Assembly: GCA_013076295.1 (NCBI GenBank)
Contig: RQOL01000392.1
Coordinates: forward strand, 124,001-188,000
Direction: 5' to 3'
Length of the DNA stretch: 64,000 nt
Source: Sanderia malayensis
Lineage: Eukaryota > Cnidaria > Scyphozoa > Semaeostomeae > Pelagiidae
Shown here: positions 35,611-48,189 of the stretch, in pieces
Layout of the letters: the number at the start of each line of letters is the position of its first letter
How positions within the stretch are numbered: the first letter of the stretch is position 1
Made by a program: the position numbers and the translations under genes
The notes under the pieces: generated by a model
Databases searched by the model: none
What the model was told of the DNA's origin: nothing
Seen by the model: the letters and a program-made list of their open reading frames with translations, nothing else

Positions 35611-36340
35611 TTCTAACTTTTGTAATTTTTCAAAAAAGATCACTGCAAAACAGACACTGTCCTTCTTTATGAACAAATGATCTTCAATTAACAAAAATGA
35701 ACTCACCTCACTATAATAATGTTCACAAGGAATGACCGCAAACATTCACTTTATGTCTGGGCACCTGAAAAACAAGAAGAAATCATGTAATATACTTTAT
35801 AGCATGTTGGCTCATCTCAGTTCTTTTGCATGTGGCCTGAAGTCTATAAATGTAAGTAATTTTATTGTAACTGCAAATCATTAATTACCTCCACCTTCAT
35901 TATTCACGCCAGTCAAACAACGTACTTACCTTCTTACCTTTGGTCATCCTTCCATGGCCTACTCTTATTATTGGTATTTTTACCAACAGCAATATTTGCT
36001 GAACATATAACAACTCACGAAAAATCAATGTACTTCATTCTCCATGTGTCCGTGGTGGAATACTACCTATGTTTTTGCTGTTGTTGTGTTCAACAACCTC
36101 TGTCCAATACATCATCACCATCAAAATCCCCACAACGCCATGGTGAGAAATGATCTATTTCTAGATACATGCATTAAAGTCCACCAAATTATTTCTTTAT
36201 ACTTAGAGATTACAAAACGACACTTCTCCCATCATCAACAAACAACAACGTCGTTTTCTCTTCGGTGCCAAGTACATGCTGTTCCTGGTTTTGTTTTCAA
36301 CTGCCTCACTGTCGAATGGATCATCATTAGAATAATAATA
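35611..36340. other. block X of E6, no gene seen
   Basis: Matches 8641-9400 and the sequence before copy C. It carries ACTCACCTCACTATAATAATG, CACCTGAAAAACAAG and CCATGGCC, giving the same minus-strand exon-like borders as 11115-11181. No conserved frame. Confidence 0.45.
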
Positions 36341-36540
36341 ACAACAACGAGGCACGCCGCCGAATAGAGGCCACAAACTTTCAAATTGGCGCGAATTTAA
36401 AATAGCAATTGCGTCTTTACTTTCTTGCTATACCAATGTAAAATTTGTTGTTAGAAATTGGCAGATAATTATAATTATATTACATTTTTTGTATATATCG
36501 ACAAAAGCATTGTTTAGAAAGATTGTTTTATTTTATTGGT
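36341..36540 (+). promoter_or_regulatory. promoter-like block P2 and leader exon of E6 RepHel
   Basis: AACAACGAGGCACGCCGCCG, TAGAGGCCAC and TTTCAAATTGGCGCGAATTT run into AAAATAGCAATTGCGTC: the E2F-like core plus TTTAAAA box as in E3. The leader ends ATTG|GTAAGT near 36538. Further leader exons at 36931-36963 and 37255-37283 match those of E3. Confidence 0.5.
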
Positions 36541-37540
36541 AAGTTGAATGTTGAAATTTACCTTTCCTAAACAATCCTTATTTACACCGACAGCGTCTTC
36601 TTTAAGCAACCGTTGTCTTTCATTGCATCGCAATGCACTGTCTTTTTAGCGTTTCTGTCATGTGGTTTTTTAGCGTTTCTGTCATCTGGCTTCTCCGTTA
36701 ATGTCCAGCCACTTTTGTTATTATTACAAAGTAAAGTAAAGTGAAGTTTTTTATAAAGTATGTATTTCACTCCTTCACTTCAGCATGACATTTTCTCTCA
36801 TTTCTTCACTCAACTCAATCAACTAATAATATACAAGTTAAACATGTTAAACATTCCTTAGTATTAATGGCAACTTTCTCTTTACAAGATAATCATTCAT
36901 CCAAATCATCTTTCTTCTTTGTAAAAACAGGATTTCCAAAAAGTTGAATCCTCAAAATATTTGGTGAGTGTCACAACAATTGCTCTTATACGAAGCCTAT
37001 TTTAATTAATGTTTAAATGCCTCACTCTGTAATGTACATTCATATACCAAATTTTAAGCTTAACTACTATATTTAAAGTAGTATTAACAATTGCAACAAA
37101 TTCTTATCAATAGAAAGCAAATTTACTGCACAATGCAAATAAATCTAGCCTTTACAAACACATCAAATGTAGGTTTATAGATTTTTCTTTGCAAGAATGA
37201 AATGGATGATTAACTTTTCAAATCCATTCATTATCACAACTGTTTTCCTTTTAGTTGTTAAAGAACACAATAGAGAGAGTGATGTAGGTCATAAGATAAA
37301 GTGCTCCAATATTTTTTATTGGAAACTTTCAATAACCAATAATTTAATTCAACAATCAAGAGTAATTCCAAACATTTCTTACAATTATGTTTTAAATTAT
37401 TTATTTTATCTTGCAGCTCACCACAAAACAACAAACCCATCACAAACTTGCTCACAAAAATCACTCTTATTTCAAATTTTCACTTAAATTGGGTTGCATA
37501 TAAAACACATTTTTTTCTTTTTTATATTATCTCTTGCAAA

Positions 37541-40500
37541 ATGCCAAGAAAAGCCAAAAAGGGCATTACCGGCACCAGTCGTCGTAATCAATGCGGGATG
37601 CAGCTCGCCGCCGTCGTGAGAATAACCAACAGCCTCATCCTGCTGATTTGCCACCTGATAATATGGTACAGGAAGCAGTGAATGATCTTCACCAGTTGCA
37701 GCAAGAATACCCTCAGCAACCAGCCCCAGAATATCAACCACTCCCACTTCATTATCCACAAATGCAGGCATTATATGTGCCATGGCAACTACCTGTGATG
37801 CTTCCCCACTACGGACTTATAGCAGTTCCACAACCAATAAACAATGGCTTACAATATCCTGCAGCACTGGCCCCTCAACTTCAGGTACACAACTCAATAA
37901 TTTCTGCTAATCTTTTCAAAATAAGATAACTCTATATTATACAGCTTTTGTAATTAAAAAATATCAAAATTAAACCAGTTATTATATCAACCAAATTATC
38001 AATATTTTTCCATCTGCAGGTACCGCCGATGGTTATGCAGTTGCAACCACCCCTTCTGAATCGTAATCATGAAGGTCAAGCAGCAATACAAACGGCAGAT
38101 GTGGAGATGCTTAATGTAAATCAAGCTCAAAATGAGAATGAGGTAAATTAAAATTCTTACACAACCTAACTACAGTTAGGCAATTCCATTTTCCATAACC
38201 CAAATGCCTCATGTAATTGCCCTATTTTACACATGTATCATACTTTCATATGAATTTTTATCAATTTACATAATCACACAGTAATGACGTTTAAATTTCC
38301 AATAACTAATACTCATGTAACTAATTTCATTTAATTTTCATTATCAACAGATACGGCCAATGCAGATGCAACCCGAAACACATATTGAAAATGAATATAA
38401 TGAAATTGAAAGGCCGGCACAACCTGATGAAATCAACGTGGAACAACACATTCCCATTCCACATGATAATCAGGTAAAACAGACTACCATCACAATTGGC
38501 TTAGAATACACCAGTCATTCTCTATAGCACCATGTCAGGAAATTATTTTGCTCTCTAAATAGACATATCTTCACAAGTTTCAGTTTTATGCATTTCAAAA
38601 CACATGACTGAATTATATTAACTAAGATTACATTGAATTTCAGGATCCACAAGTATTGCCTGCTGCTATGCAATTGCAAGCCAACGTTCAAAATGACAAT
38701 GAAGAGAATGAAATAGCGGTACAACCACAAGAAGTTGAAATGCAACACGAAATCCCACCACAACACCAAGATGATGTCCCTCAACCCATCGAACAACAAG
38801 CAAGGGAAGTAAATCAACCTATTGTTGAAATTCCTCAATTCTCCCCAATGCCTCATCATCTTGGGAAAATGACGAGGACATGTATTCACTGTGAAGCAAA
38901 ATACTTCCGAGAGGAACTCAACTCAAGAAGGCAATACAACAAATGTTGCTTGGGAGGATTAATAACTCTCGATCCCATTCAACCACCCCCGGCAAATGTG
39001 ATGCATTTATACACTGGAACTACTGATGAATCTAAATATTTTCTCAAAAATTTCCGTAGATACAATTCACTAATGGCGATGGCATCCTGGACAGCTAATG
39101 TTGTAAGACACGCTAATGCAGGACCACCAGTCATCACCATACATGGAAGTGCATACCATATGACAGGTAAATATAATGTCCGTCTCTTATCTCTTATATA
39201 TGCTACATTTTCATATAATAGCTTCACATGATGAAACGGATGTTGACAGAACACTCAATTCTTTCCGACCCAACATGCAATGGATAAGCTCTCTATGCTT
39301 GCCTGAATATGAAGAGTTGTCCAATCGAAAATCAAGGCGCTTTATGATGCTTTCATAACAAAGCATTTGCTGCATTGAAAATTACATTGATATAACGAAG
39401 TACAATTTGTAATGTTTCCTTGCATTCAACAGGGGTAACTGAAACTGACAGGTCCAGAAAATATGCAGAATTATATATTATGGACACCCAACAGGCACTG
39501 CAAGAACGTCAGAACACAGCCAGAGAACAAAACTTGGACTTAGACATGGTGGCGCTGCTGCAAAACGAATTAATGGCAGTAAATCGGTTTGCTCAACATT
39601 TTAAAACAATGGGAGAAGTACTGGAAGAGCAAAGGCAGCAAGCCATTGCCAATGACCAGCCTATTCCCACGTTCAAGATGATTATTACCGGTCGCCCAGA
39701 ACAAGATCGAAGATATGACAATCCTACTGCCAGAGAAATTGCAGCAGTCTACACTACACGCAATGGCGGTGCTCCTAATCCCGAGAATAGAGAGCTTCAA
39801 GTTCGAACAAGGCGTGGTAATCTTATGAAGATTAATGCCTTAGCTCCTGTTGCGGATCCTCTAACCTATCCATTGTTGTTCTTTCAGGGTGATCGTGGAT
39901 ACAGCTTGGACCTTCAACGTCTACCTACACGTGAAGGACAAGGCCAGCAAAATGCTGATCGTAACCACCGTATTAGACTCACAATCGCCGAATATTATTC
40001 GTACCGAATACAAGTCAGAAATCAACTGTCTACCATCCACAGGGCAACACTTCTCTTTCAACAATATTTAGTGGACGCATACACCAAAATAGAAGGAAAC
40101 AAGCTCAACTGGATTTTGCACAATCAACGGCAATTACGTGCTGACAGTTATCGAGGCCTAATGGATCACCTGAACAGAAGGGCTGAAATCGAAAATCAAA
40201 TGGCCAGGGCAAACAATCCCAACGAACCCCTTCATATTGATGTCGGTCGTGTTGTGATACTTCCCTCATCTTTTTCAGGCAGTCAACGAAATATGTACCA
40301 GAACTTTCAAGATGCAATGACTATCGTCAGAAAGTATGGCAAGCCTGACATCTTCCTAACCATGACGGCCAATCCCAGATGGAAGGAGATTTCAGAGAAC
40401 ATTCTACCACACCAGAAGGCAAATGACCGGCCTGACATCGTCACACGAGTATTTCAACTCAAACTACAAGAACTACTGGAAGATATCCTTCACAAGCACA

Positions 40501-43500
40501 TTCTGGGACACACTATTGCACATGTATATGTCATCGAATTTCAGAAGAGAGGACTACCACACGCTCACATGATTCTGTTCCTGTCTGAGGCTGATAGACC
40601 GCGAACACCCGAAGAGGTAACATCTACAACAATAATTTATATATAGAGTACGATATATAATCATCAGTTGTATTGCTTAGTAAAAACACAATGCATTTTG
40701 ATGTGTAGAACTTACATGTGATATTTTTCCTCGAAACCTACAGGTAGATCGACTCATATCAGCTGAAATTCCGGACCCACAGGATGCAAGATATCACAAG
40801 TTAGTGCTGAAGCACATGACACATGGACCATGCGGTGATATAAACCCCGGATGTGTTTGCATGGAGAATAACAAATGCAAGAAACGATTTCCGAAAGATC
40901 GCACTGCCGAAACACAACTTAATGCGAATGGTTATCCACTCTACAGACGACGCTGTCGTCACCCAGTCAATCTAGAAGATCGACTTCTAGATGATACATG
41001 GGTTGTGCCACATAATCGCTATCTTCTACTCAAGTATCAGTGTCACATTAATCTCGAAATATGTAGCACTGTGAAGTCCGTGAAATATATTTTCAAATAT
41101 ATTCATAAAGGACAAGATATGGCACACGTGGAAATTCTGAAGGACAGCAGCAACAAGTACCTCAAGATATTGAGCACGATGAAGTACGCCAATACATCAA
41201 CGCTCGGTATATTGGACCACACGAAGCTGTTCACAGAATATTCCAATTTTCCATGCACGAGAAAAGTCACACTATAAAACGTCTGCATGTTCATTTACCT
41301 GATCAGCAGACCGTATACTTTCAGGATAATGGAAGGGTCGAACAATTACAAAACATCAATGAAAAAACCACACTGACGTCTTGGTTTGAATTGAATGCAC
41401 AAGACCCGGCTGCACGCCAATATCTCTATCACGAGATTCCTGAACACTATGTTTTCAACGAGCGCACCAAAACATGGAAAGCAAGACAGCGGAGAACACT
41501 GCCTGTCATAGGCAGAATATATCAAGTTCACCCACGACCATGTGAGCAAAGGTTCGCACTGAGACTATTGCTTCTCCATAAACGAGGTGCCACGTCGTTT
41601 GAAGATCTTCGTACGATAGAAGGAAACCTATGCAATTCCTTCAAAGACGCTGCTTTAGCTCTAGGTCTGTTGGAAGATGATGCTGAAATCATACGCTGTT
41701 TGGAGGAGGCAGTCATTTTCAACATGCCAGTACAACTGAGACAGTTGTTTGCAACATTACTCCTTTTTCAAACACCTTCTGATATCGCAGCACTCTTCAA
41801 CATGTTCAAAGAAGCATTAAGTGAAGACTTTGTACGACGTGATCAAGTCAATCATCCAGATATGGCCATAGCTTTTGAAGACCGACACATGTATCAATGT
41901 CTACACGACATTGACGAAAATTTGAAAGTACATGGTCAATCGATCACTAATTATGCTGACCTTCCTCAACTTCCAGCCGACTATGTCATTCCTGAACGAG
42001 GTACTAATGTGTTATTTTCAAATATGTACTGTATTAGTAAGAATATAATAATGTATCCTAACATCGTGCAGACAAGGGCATTTACGTATTTTTGCACATG
42101 ATTTCCTAGCTTTCTTTCCAATGTTATTGCAAATATTTCACTTTTATTACAGAGGAACATGACATCGATGTTGGCAATGCCAGAGAGGAAGGAGAACGAA
42201 TGCTGGCCGCATTGAACCCTGAACAGCGAGCCATATACACGGGAATCACTGATGCTATCAACGCGCAATCCGAACAGAACTGTCACTTTGTTGACGGGCC
42301 GGCTGGAACCGGGAAAACTTTCCTTTACAACACGTTGGTTCACAATCTGCAAGCCAATGGACATAAAGTTCAGTGCATGGCGTGGTCAGGAATTGCTGCA
42401 ACACTGCTCATAAATGGTAGAACTTCACACTCTACCTTTCAAATTCCTATACCACTTCAAGCTGAATCAACGTGCAATGTCAAGAGACAGAGCAGGAGAG
42501 CACAGGTATTGCGTGAAACTACCCTATTCATATGGGATGAAGCTTCCATGATTCCCGCACTTGCATTACAAGCAGTCGACCGACTGCTTCGAGACATTAC
42601 ACATGTCGACAGACCATTTGGTGGCAAGTTCATGCTACTTGGTGGTGATTCAGACAAGTTCTACCTGTCGTCACGAAAGCAGGAAGGGAAAGAATTGTAG
42701 CAGAGACTCTAAAATCACACCAGATCATTGATCTATGGACAAAGTTTCAGCAGCATCGTTTACACACCAACATGAGAGCCGTTCAAGATGATTCATACCG
42801 TGAATTCTCAGAATGGCTTCTCAGACTTGGCAACAAGCAAGAAGCACACGATGCACTGGACAACGTCATTCTGCCACAACAGATATGCACTTCGTCTAAA
42901 GAAGACATGCTGAACTTCATTTTTCCCAGGCCGAACACACCAGATTCACACCTAATGATGGATCCTGTAACAATGTCTGAACGCTGTTGCCTGACTCCGA
43001 AGAATGACTTATCACATCAAGTGAACGACTTAATTCTGGACAGACTTCAAACAGCCGAAAGAACTTATTACAGCACAGACAGTGTTGTCACAGACGATCC
43101 AGATGAGGAAGAGGCCTACCCCATTGAATTTCTCAACCAACTCACTCCGAATGGAATGCCGTTGCACAGACTTAAACTCAAGGTAGGAAGAGTACAATAT
43201 TTCATCCTATTAACATTAAATTATTATGTGCAAAGGTAGTGCACCATAAAAAAGCCGTCATTAATCACAAAAATATTCATTGCATTAGGTTGGTGCAACG
43301 ATCATTCTTCTGCGGAATCTCAATCCAAAGAAAGGTCTTTGCAACGGAACAAGACTCATAGTTCGGCATCTCCGACGTCACGTGATTACGGCAGAGATCA
43401 TTACGAAGGAGCACAGAGGACAACGGGTCATGATTCCCAAGATCACAGTCTCCACTCAGGACACGGAAATGCCGTTCAAAATGAAACGCCGACAGTTTCC

Positions 43501-43708
43501 AGTCAGACTTGCATACTGCTTGACAATCAACAAGGCACAGGGGCAATCCCTGAGGTATGTTGGTTTGTACTTACCTGAGCCCGTGTTCACACATGGTCAG
43601 TTATATGTGGCCATGTCAAGAGCAACATCATTTAACGGGCTAAAAGTATTCCTCCCAGAGGAAACACACAGGAAAACAAAGAACATTGTTTTCCAAGAAG
43701 TCCTGTAA
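37541..43708 (+). pseudogene. Helitron RepHel copy D, three single-base frameshifts
   Basis: Exons 37541-37884, 38020-38142, 38351-38473, 38644-39166, 39433-40616, 40744-42000, 42153-43182 and 43289-43708 match the intact E3 gene in order, phase and most residues, including LPHAHMILFL, KYIFKYIHKG, GPAGTGKT and the C-terminal TINKAQGQSL. One base is missing in exon 1 (near 37590, AATCAATGC), exon 6 (near 41140) and exon 7 (near 42648, GGTGATTCAG for GGTGACTTCAG). The exon 7 change falls between Walker B and the following motif, so no full helicase can be made. Real decay or assembly error cannot be told apart here. Exon 5 alone is open. Confidence 0.85.
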
Positions 43709-44880
43709 AGGCTTCATCCTAGAGCGACCATCTGCACAGTTGCTCTACAGAGGGCCGCCTACCAAAACGCACATACACACATTCAAGGGTACGGGTATTG
43801 TGTGTCAACGCAGATCACGTCGCACATAAGTGTGATGTACAGCCGTTACTGGCACCTTTCTAGAATGCATTCATTCTAGATAACACTGATCTGCGGAGAC
43901 CAACTGGACATTACACCTCCACATGTCCAGGGGTGACTGCACCACACACAGCAGTCGGCACAGTCCTGAATCCTGCGTAGCGCCCGATTATTAAGAGTTA
44001 TGCGTTGCCATTTTCTCCGATATTGCCTATGGGAAAGTGGATTTCCTTACTCTGTGAAAACTGCAAGTTGTCCCTTAAGGATAGTTACTTTTTGCAAAAC
44101 ATCGCACTATCAATAACATCTCCCCCTCTCCTTTTAATACATGAAAACTTGATCTAAATCTATAGTTGCCCCTTTAGTGTTTACTATTATATACTTCCAA
44201 TTTCAATTGCACTTTTCACCAACAAGGAAAACTCGAACAAAGGTTACTCCTTGACGCTGGTGTTCGAGCTTTTAACTAATGTAACCGGCAATCTTATTCT
44301 TTTTTTTTACTATGTACAAACGTAATCCTCAAAACAAACGAACGCGGTTATTGAAAGAATACATTCACGCGTGGCAGAGATGTATGCTTGCTGAGAGTGA
44401 AGTGCTATTGAAGAATCCAAATTGAGGTACTGTCATTTTGCTAAAGACGTCGCTTAACCAATCAATTTTGCAACCTGAACTACGGATTGTATGTATCAAT
44501 TTTTATGGATATTGACCATTCACCAATTTTAATAGTAGACTATATCATGACTCAACCCTTCGCATTCGTACTTCGCATACAATACAAATATCTATCCAGT
44601 CCTTTCAAAACATGTTTTTGTACTGTATTGTATATCTTTCAGATCTTCCGCATTAATAATAAGGTTTTTAAATTAGCGATTTACGTTTTCAATAGAAGAT
44701 TGCCAGCAGATAAATCGTTAGAGTTTCAATATTCATATATTTGTGTATTTGTCCCATATAAATCTCCATTCAATAACATCATAACAAAATTTATCGACTT
44801 CGTTTTTAATTAGATGCATTTCTGCTAAGATCATTGAAACGAGGCGAGACTTCTGTCTCCCATTTCAAACGCCTTTGTGC
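43709..44880. other. 3' flank of E6 RepHel, no gene seen
   Basis: Patchy homology to 26379-27346. ORFs here (for example 44487-44813) have no recognisable features and no counterpart in E3. Confidence 0.4.
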
Positions 44881-44907
44881 TGTCTATGTATGATTTTCAT
44901 CTATGTT

Positions 44908-45069
44908 ATGTCTCATCATCGCACTATTGTTGCCTGTCGGCCGTCGGGACAAAGTTTCTGCCTGCCAACAAATGGCATCGAGTCGGATTTAGTTGCTGAA
45001 CTCAATGAAATTATACCTCATAAAGCCTTCCTGGCTCAAAGGAAACAACTACCTTGCTCTTCACCAAAG
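44908..45069 (+). other. candidate first exon of an unrecognised E6 gene
   Basis: ATG at 44908 opens 54 codons (MSHHRTIVACRPSGQ through KQLPCSSPK) and ends at a consensus donor AAG|GTAAGT. It lies at the place of gene 3 exon 1 of E3, though the proteins do not obviously align. Coding is inferred only from the clean donor and composition. Confidence 0.25.
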
Positions 45070-45189
45070 GTAAGTCAGGTTAATTTTCATTTTGGACAAT
45101 CAAACAATGGATATTTAGATATAAGGGAATTTGATACTGAAATGAGAGAAAATGAAGCTCAGGTAGAGGAGATACCCCTATTGACTTAA

Positions 45190-46503
45190 GGGAGACAACT
45201 AGGCTGCTGTGAATGAGGAGAGGACATTTTTATCCCTTTCCATTTGATATGTTGAGTGGAAATTGCTTAGCTTAGGCCATTTCTACTTTACTCACGGTTT
45301 ACATATAGTAGTTTGTTAGGCCAGAATTCTGGAAATTCTCCAATGAATGTGCATTGCTATATCGAAATCTTCCTGGGGCTTTTGTTTTCGTGAATATAGT
45401 TCCTAACCAATTTATTGACTTTGTGGCTTCCTTCTTTGTTTTACGAGCAAAGCTCATTGATATCCCAACATGAACCTGCTTTCATTTCTGTTTATCCAAG
45501 ATGTTTAATTGTTGTAATGTGTACATGAAGGAAACCAGTGAAAGTCAAGTTCAAGCCCTGGGAAAATTCCACACTTTATTTACTTACCACCTTCCTCATT
45601 GCACGTGCATTGCATAACTGTTTTGTCGAATACACTCATTAATGCTCTTTTCCTATTTTTTGTACAGATTCATTTAGTCAAAGGCAATGGAAAATTAAAT
45701 CAATGGTTCAAAATGTTCTCTTCAATTATTTCCCAAGTCAGGTATAATATTCAAGGTATGATGCTCTCTGTTCCATATGAACAATTAATGCACCTTGCTT
45801 GAAAGCAGACTGAATAAATAAATGCTAAATAATATTTCTACATTGACTACCACTAAATGTTTTCTTAACGAAATCACTTACAGTATTCTAAACCTGTAGG
45901 TACTTAATTCTTCCTCATTGTCACTTAATGATGTTCCTTATCAGGTAGATGTGTTGTCGTAAGCTCAGTGTGCCAGGCATAGACGGCAATGATTTCACAA
46001 CCATTAGAGCACAACATTTTCAAATTTAGTGGGAAGCATACATTGTATCAATCACTGATAGAATCCTCCATTACATTGGACAAAACAAGCTAACATGGCT
46101 TTTACCACACAAGCAAACATTATTAATGCATTTTAATAATCTATATGTGCATAAATATGTCTTTGTTATCTTACTTGAATATTGAGAGTCTTGCATGATA
46201 AGTTTCCCATTGTAGATATCTTTTAACCAGAACCTCATAGTGTATGGTGTGTTCTCATTCATTCACTGTGGAAGTGCTTAACAAACTATGTTTCTGTTTT
46301 TTTTATCAACAACATTCTAATTGTATATATCATTGACACTTGCTTATGTTTTCAGTATGTAGACACTGTATTACATGAACTGTACTACCATCTTACAATG
46401 TGTCTTATATCATAAAGAGCTTTCCCATACAATTAACATGCAAGCACAGAAACTTATTGAATCCTCAGAACAATTACAACATAATAGTAACTTGAAGTAA
46501 CAA
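45190..46503. other. non-coding stretch of E6
   Basis: Contains patches shared with 27470-27700 and 54990-55260 (GCTTAGGCCA, GACTTTGTGGCTTCCTTC, with a fixed order), so it is element sequence present three times in the window. No credible coding frame. Confidence 0.4.
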
Positions 46504-46782
46504 CAATAGGGGACAAAAGTCCTCGGGACACCTGAAAATTTCATCCCATAATGCTGTGCTTCTGCACACTTTGTTCTCTGTTAGCAGAATGCGACCCCCC
46601 ACTCCCCCCAAAACAATGTTGTCTTGTGCACCAGTCCTTTCTTGTCGTCGGGCCAAAAGAATTTCGGCGATATTGAAAAACACCGCCTCTACAAACAACA
46701 TTGTTATGGGGGGGAGGGGGATGAAGTATGCGTGTAAAACTTGCTAAAATCCTGGGTGTCCCACGACTTTTGTCCCCTATTG
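46504..46782. mobile_element. MITE-like element, left copy (279 bp)
   Basis: The termini CAATAGGGGACAAAAGTC and GACTTTTGTCCCCTATTG are perfect inverted repeats of 18 bp; pairing continues imperfectly to GGGACACC. The inside is non-coding; a 75-codon minus-strand frame is present in both copies simply because they are nearly identical. Reading TA as the duplicated target would give termini GGGGACAAAAGTC, as in Tc1/mariner-type elements. Confidence 0.7.
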
Positions 46783-47805
46783 TCTGGTATCAAATTCTTG
46801 AAACACGTCATTTATAAAGCTGGTTTTCGTGTTTTCTGGGGTTTTCAAGGGCGCTGATCTCGATGAGCATGTCAAAAATTTTCTATATCGCACGTATGAC
46901 GTCATACCACGTGATTGTCCCATTTTTGGCACATTTGGAGCTCTAAAGTGGTCGTGTTGTCCGAAACGAATTGTTTTTTTTGTGGAAACCATTTTGGGAA
47001 AGAGAACAGGGTATTGTGAATATATTGTGAAAAAAACGAGTCTGAAAATGTTATAAAAGTGTCTGAAAAAGGCATGTTCGTGAACTTGAAGTATGCGTGT
47101 AAAACCTGTTAAAATCCTGGGTGTCCCATGACTTTTGTCCCCTATCAATTTCTTGAAATACATCACTTATAAAGCTGGTTTTCGTGTTTTCTGAGGTTTT
47201 CAAGGGCGCTGATCTCGACGAGCATGTCAAAAATTTTCTATATATTACGCATGACGTCAAATGACGTCAAACTGAGTGATTGTCCCATTTTTGGCCCAAA
47301 TGGAGCTCTAAAGTGATCGTGTTGTCCGAAACGAATTGTTTTTTTTGTGGAAACGATTTTGGCAAAGAGAAAAAGGTATTGTGAACATATTGTGAAAAAA
47401 ACGAGTCTGAAAATGTTTTAAAAGTGTCTGAAAAACGCATGTTCCTGAACTTGAAGTATGCGTGTAAAACCTGCTAAAATCCTGGGTGTGCCAGGACTTT
47501 TCTCCCCTAGCAAATTCTTCAAATACACCACTTATAAAGCTGGTTTTCGTGTTTTCTGGGGTTTTCAAGGGCGCTGATCTCGATGAGCATGTTAAAATTT
47601 TTCTATATATTACGCATGACGTCATACCAAGTGATTGTCCCATTTTTGGCCCAAATGGAGCTCGAAAGTGGTCGTGTTGTCCGTTACGAATTGTTTTTTT
47701 TGTGGAAACGATTTTGGCAATAAGAACAAGGGTTGATGAACATATTGTGAAAAAAGGAGTGTGGAAATGTTTTAGAAGTATCTTTAAAATGCATGTTCGT
47801 TAACT
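46783..47805. repeat. three tandem units of about 360 bp
   Basis: Landmark TATAAAGCTGGTTTTCGTG occurs at 46813, 47168 and 47533. Each unit has GGGCGCTGATCTCGA, ATGACGTCA, ATTGTCCCATTTTTGG, TTTTTTTTGTGGAAAC and a TTGAAGTATGCGTG segment that is also the inner end of the MITE. The second and third units are preceded by a copy of the MITE-type terminus (GACTTTTGTCCCCTA; diverged in the last). The units look like tandem copies of a terminal region. Confidence 0.75.
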
Positions 47806-47824
47806 TGGACCAAAAACTTGAAAA

Positions 47825-47843
47825 CCCTGCTACACGTGCAGGG
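47825..47843. other. small hairpin upstream of Rep
   Basis: CCCTGC-TACACGT-GCAGGG: a perfect 6-bp stem with a 7-base loop, about 350 bp before the Rep start. Rolling-circle Reps of this type nick at a hairpin, so this is a possible origin. A single short hairpin is weak evidence. Confidence 0.25.
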
Positions 47844-48189
47844 TAGAAAAACGTAGAGAATAGTCACGTGGAAAGGAGTAACTTTTGGAAGCAAAATATT
47901 ATTTATTATCTGCATGATATAGTAATACTTGAACTATGTAATCTGATTAATTGTGGCATATCTGTCAACAGTGATTGTCCTTGAAACATGCCAGTCCTTT
48001 AAAGGTGTCTCTCAGCAAGGGGTGAAATCCTGGCAATGTCAATACCATAAGAAAACAATAGTAAAACAGCAGGAAGTTTCAAATTCAAATTTATTGCGCA
48101 TAACATGACGGTTGCAATCAATTACTGTTATCATTTTCACAACTGCGTACTCACTAGCCTTTCTACATTGTTTATATATTATTATCATA

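Noticed and set aside
44487..44813. 108-codon ORF behind the E6 RepHel
   Set aside because: No counterpart in E3, no motifs, AT-rich composition like the surrounding non-coding DNA.
46556..46747. 63-75 codon ORFs in the 279-bp elements
   Set aside because: Identical in both copies only because the elements are; no protein features.
46504..46782. TA dinucleotide as proven target duplication of the MITE
   Set aside because: CAA/TTG beyond the TA is also symmetrical in both copies, so the true terminus cannot be decided from two copies.
48112..48189. Upstream start for Rep giving a hydrophobic N-terminal extension
   Set aside because: The Rep domain begins right after the ATG at 48190, and a leader membrane segment would be odd for a nuclear replication protein.
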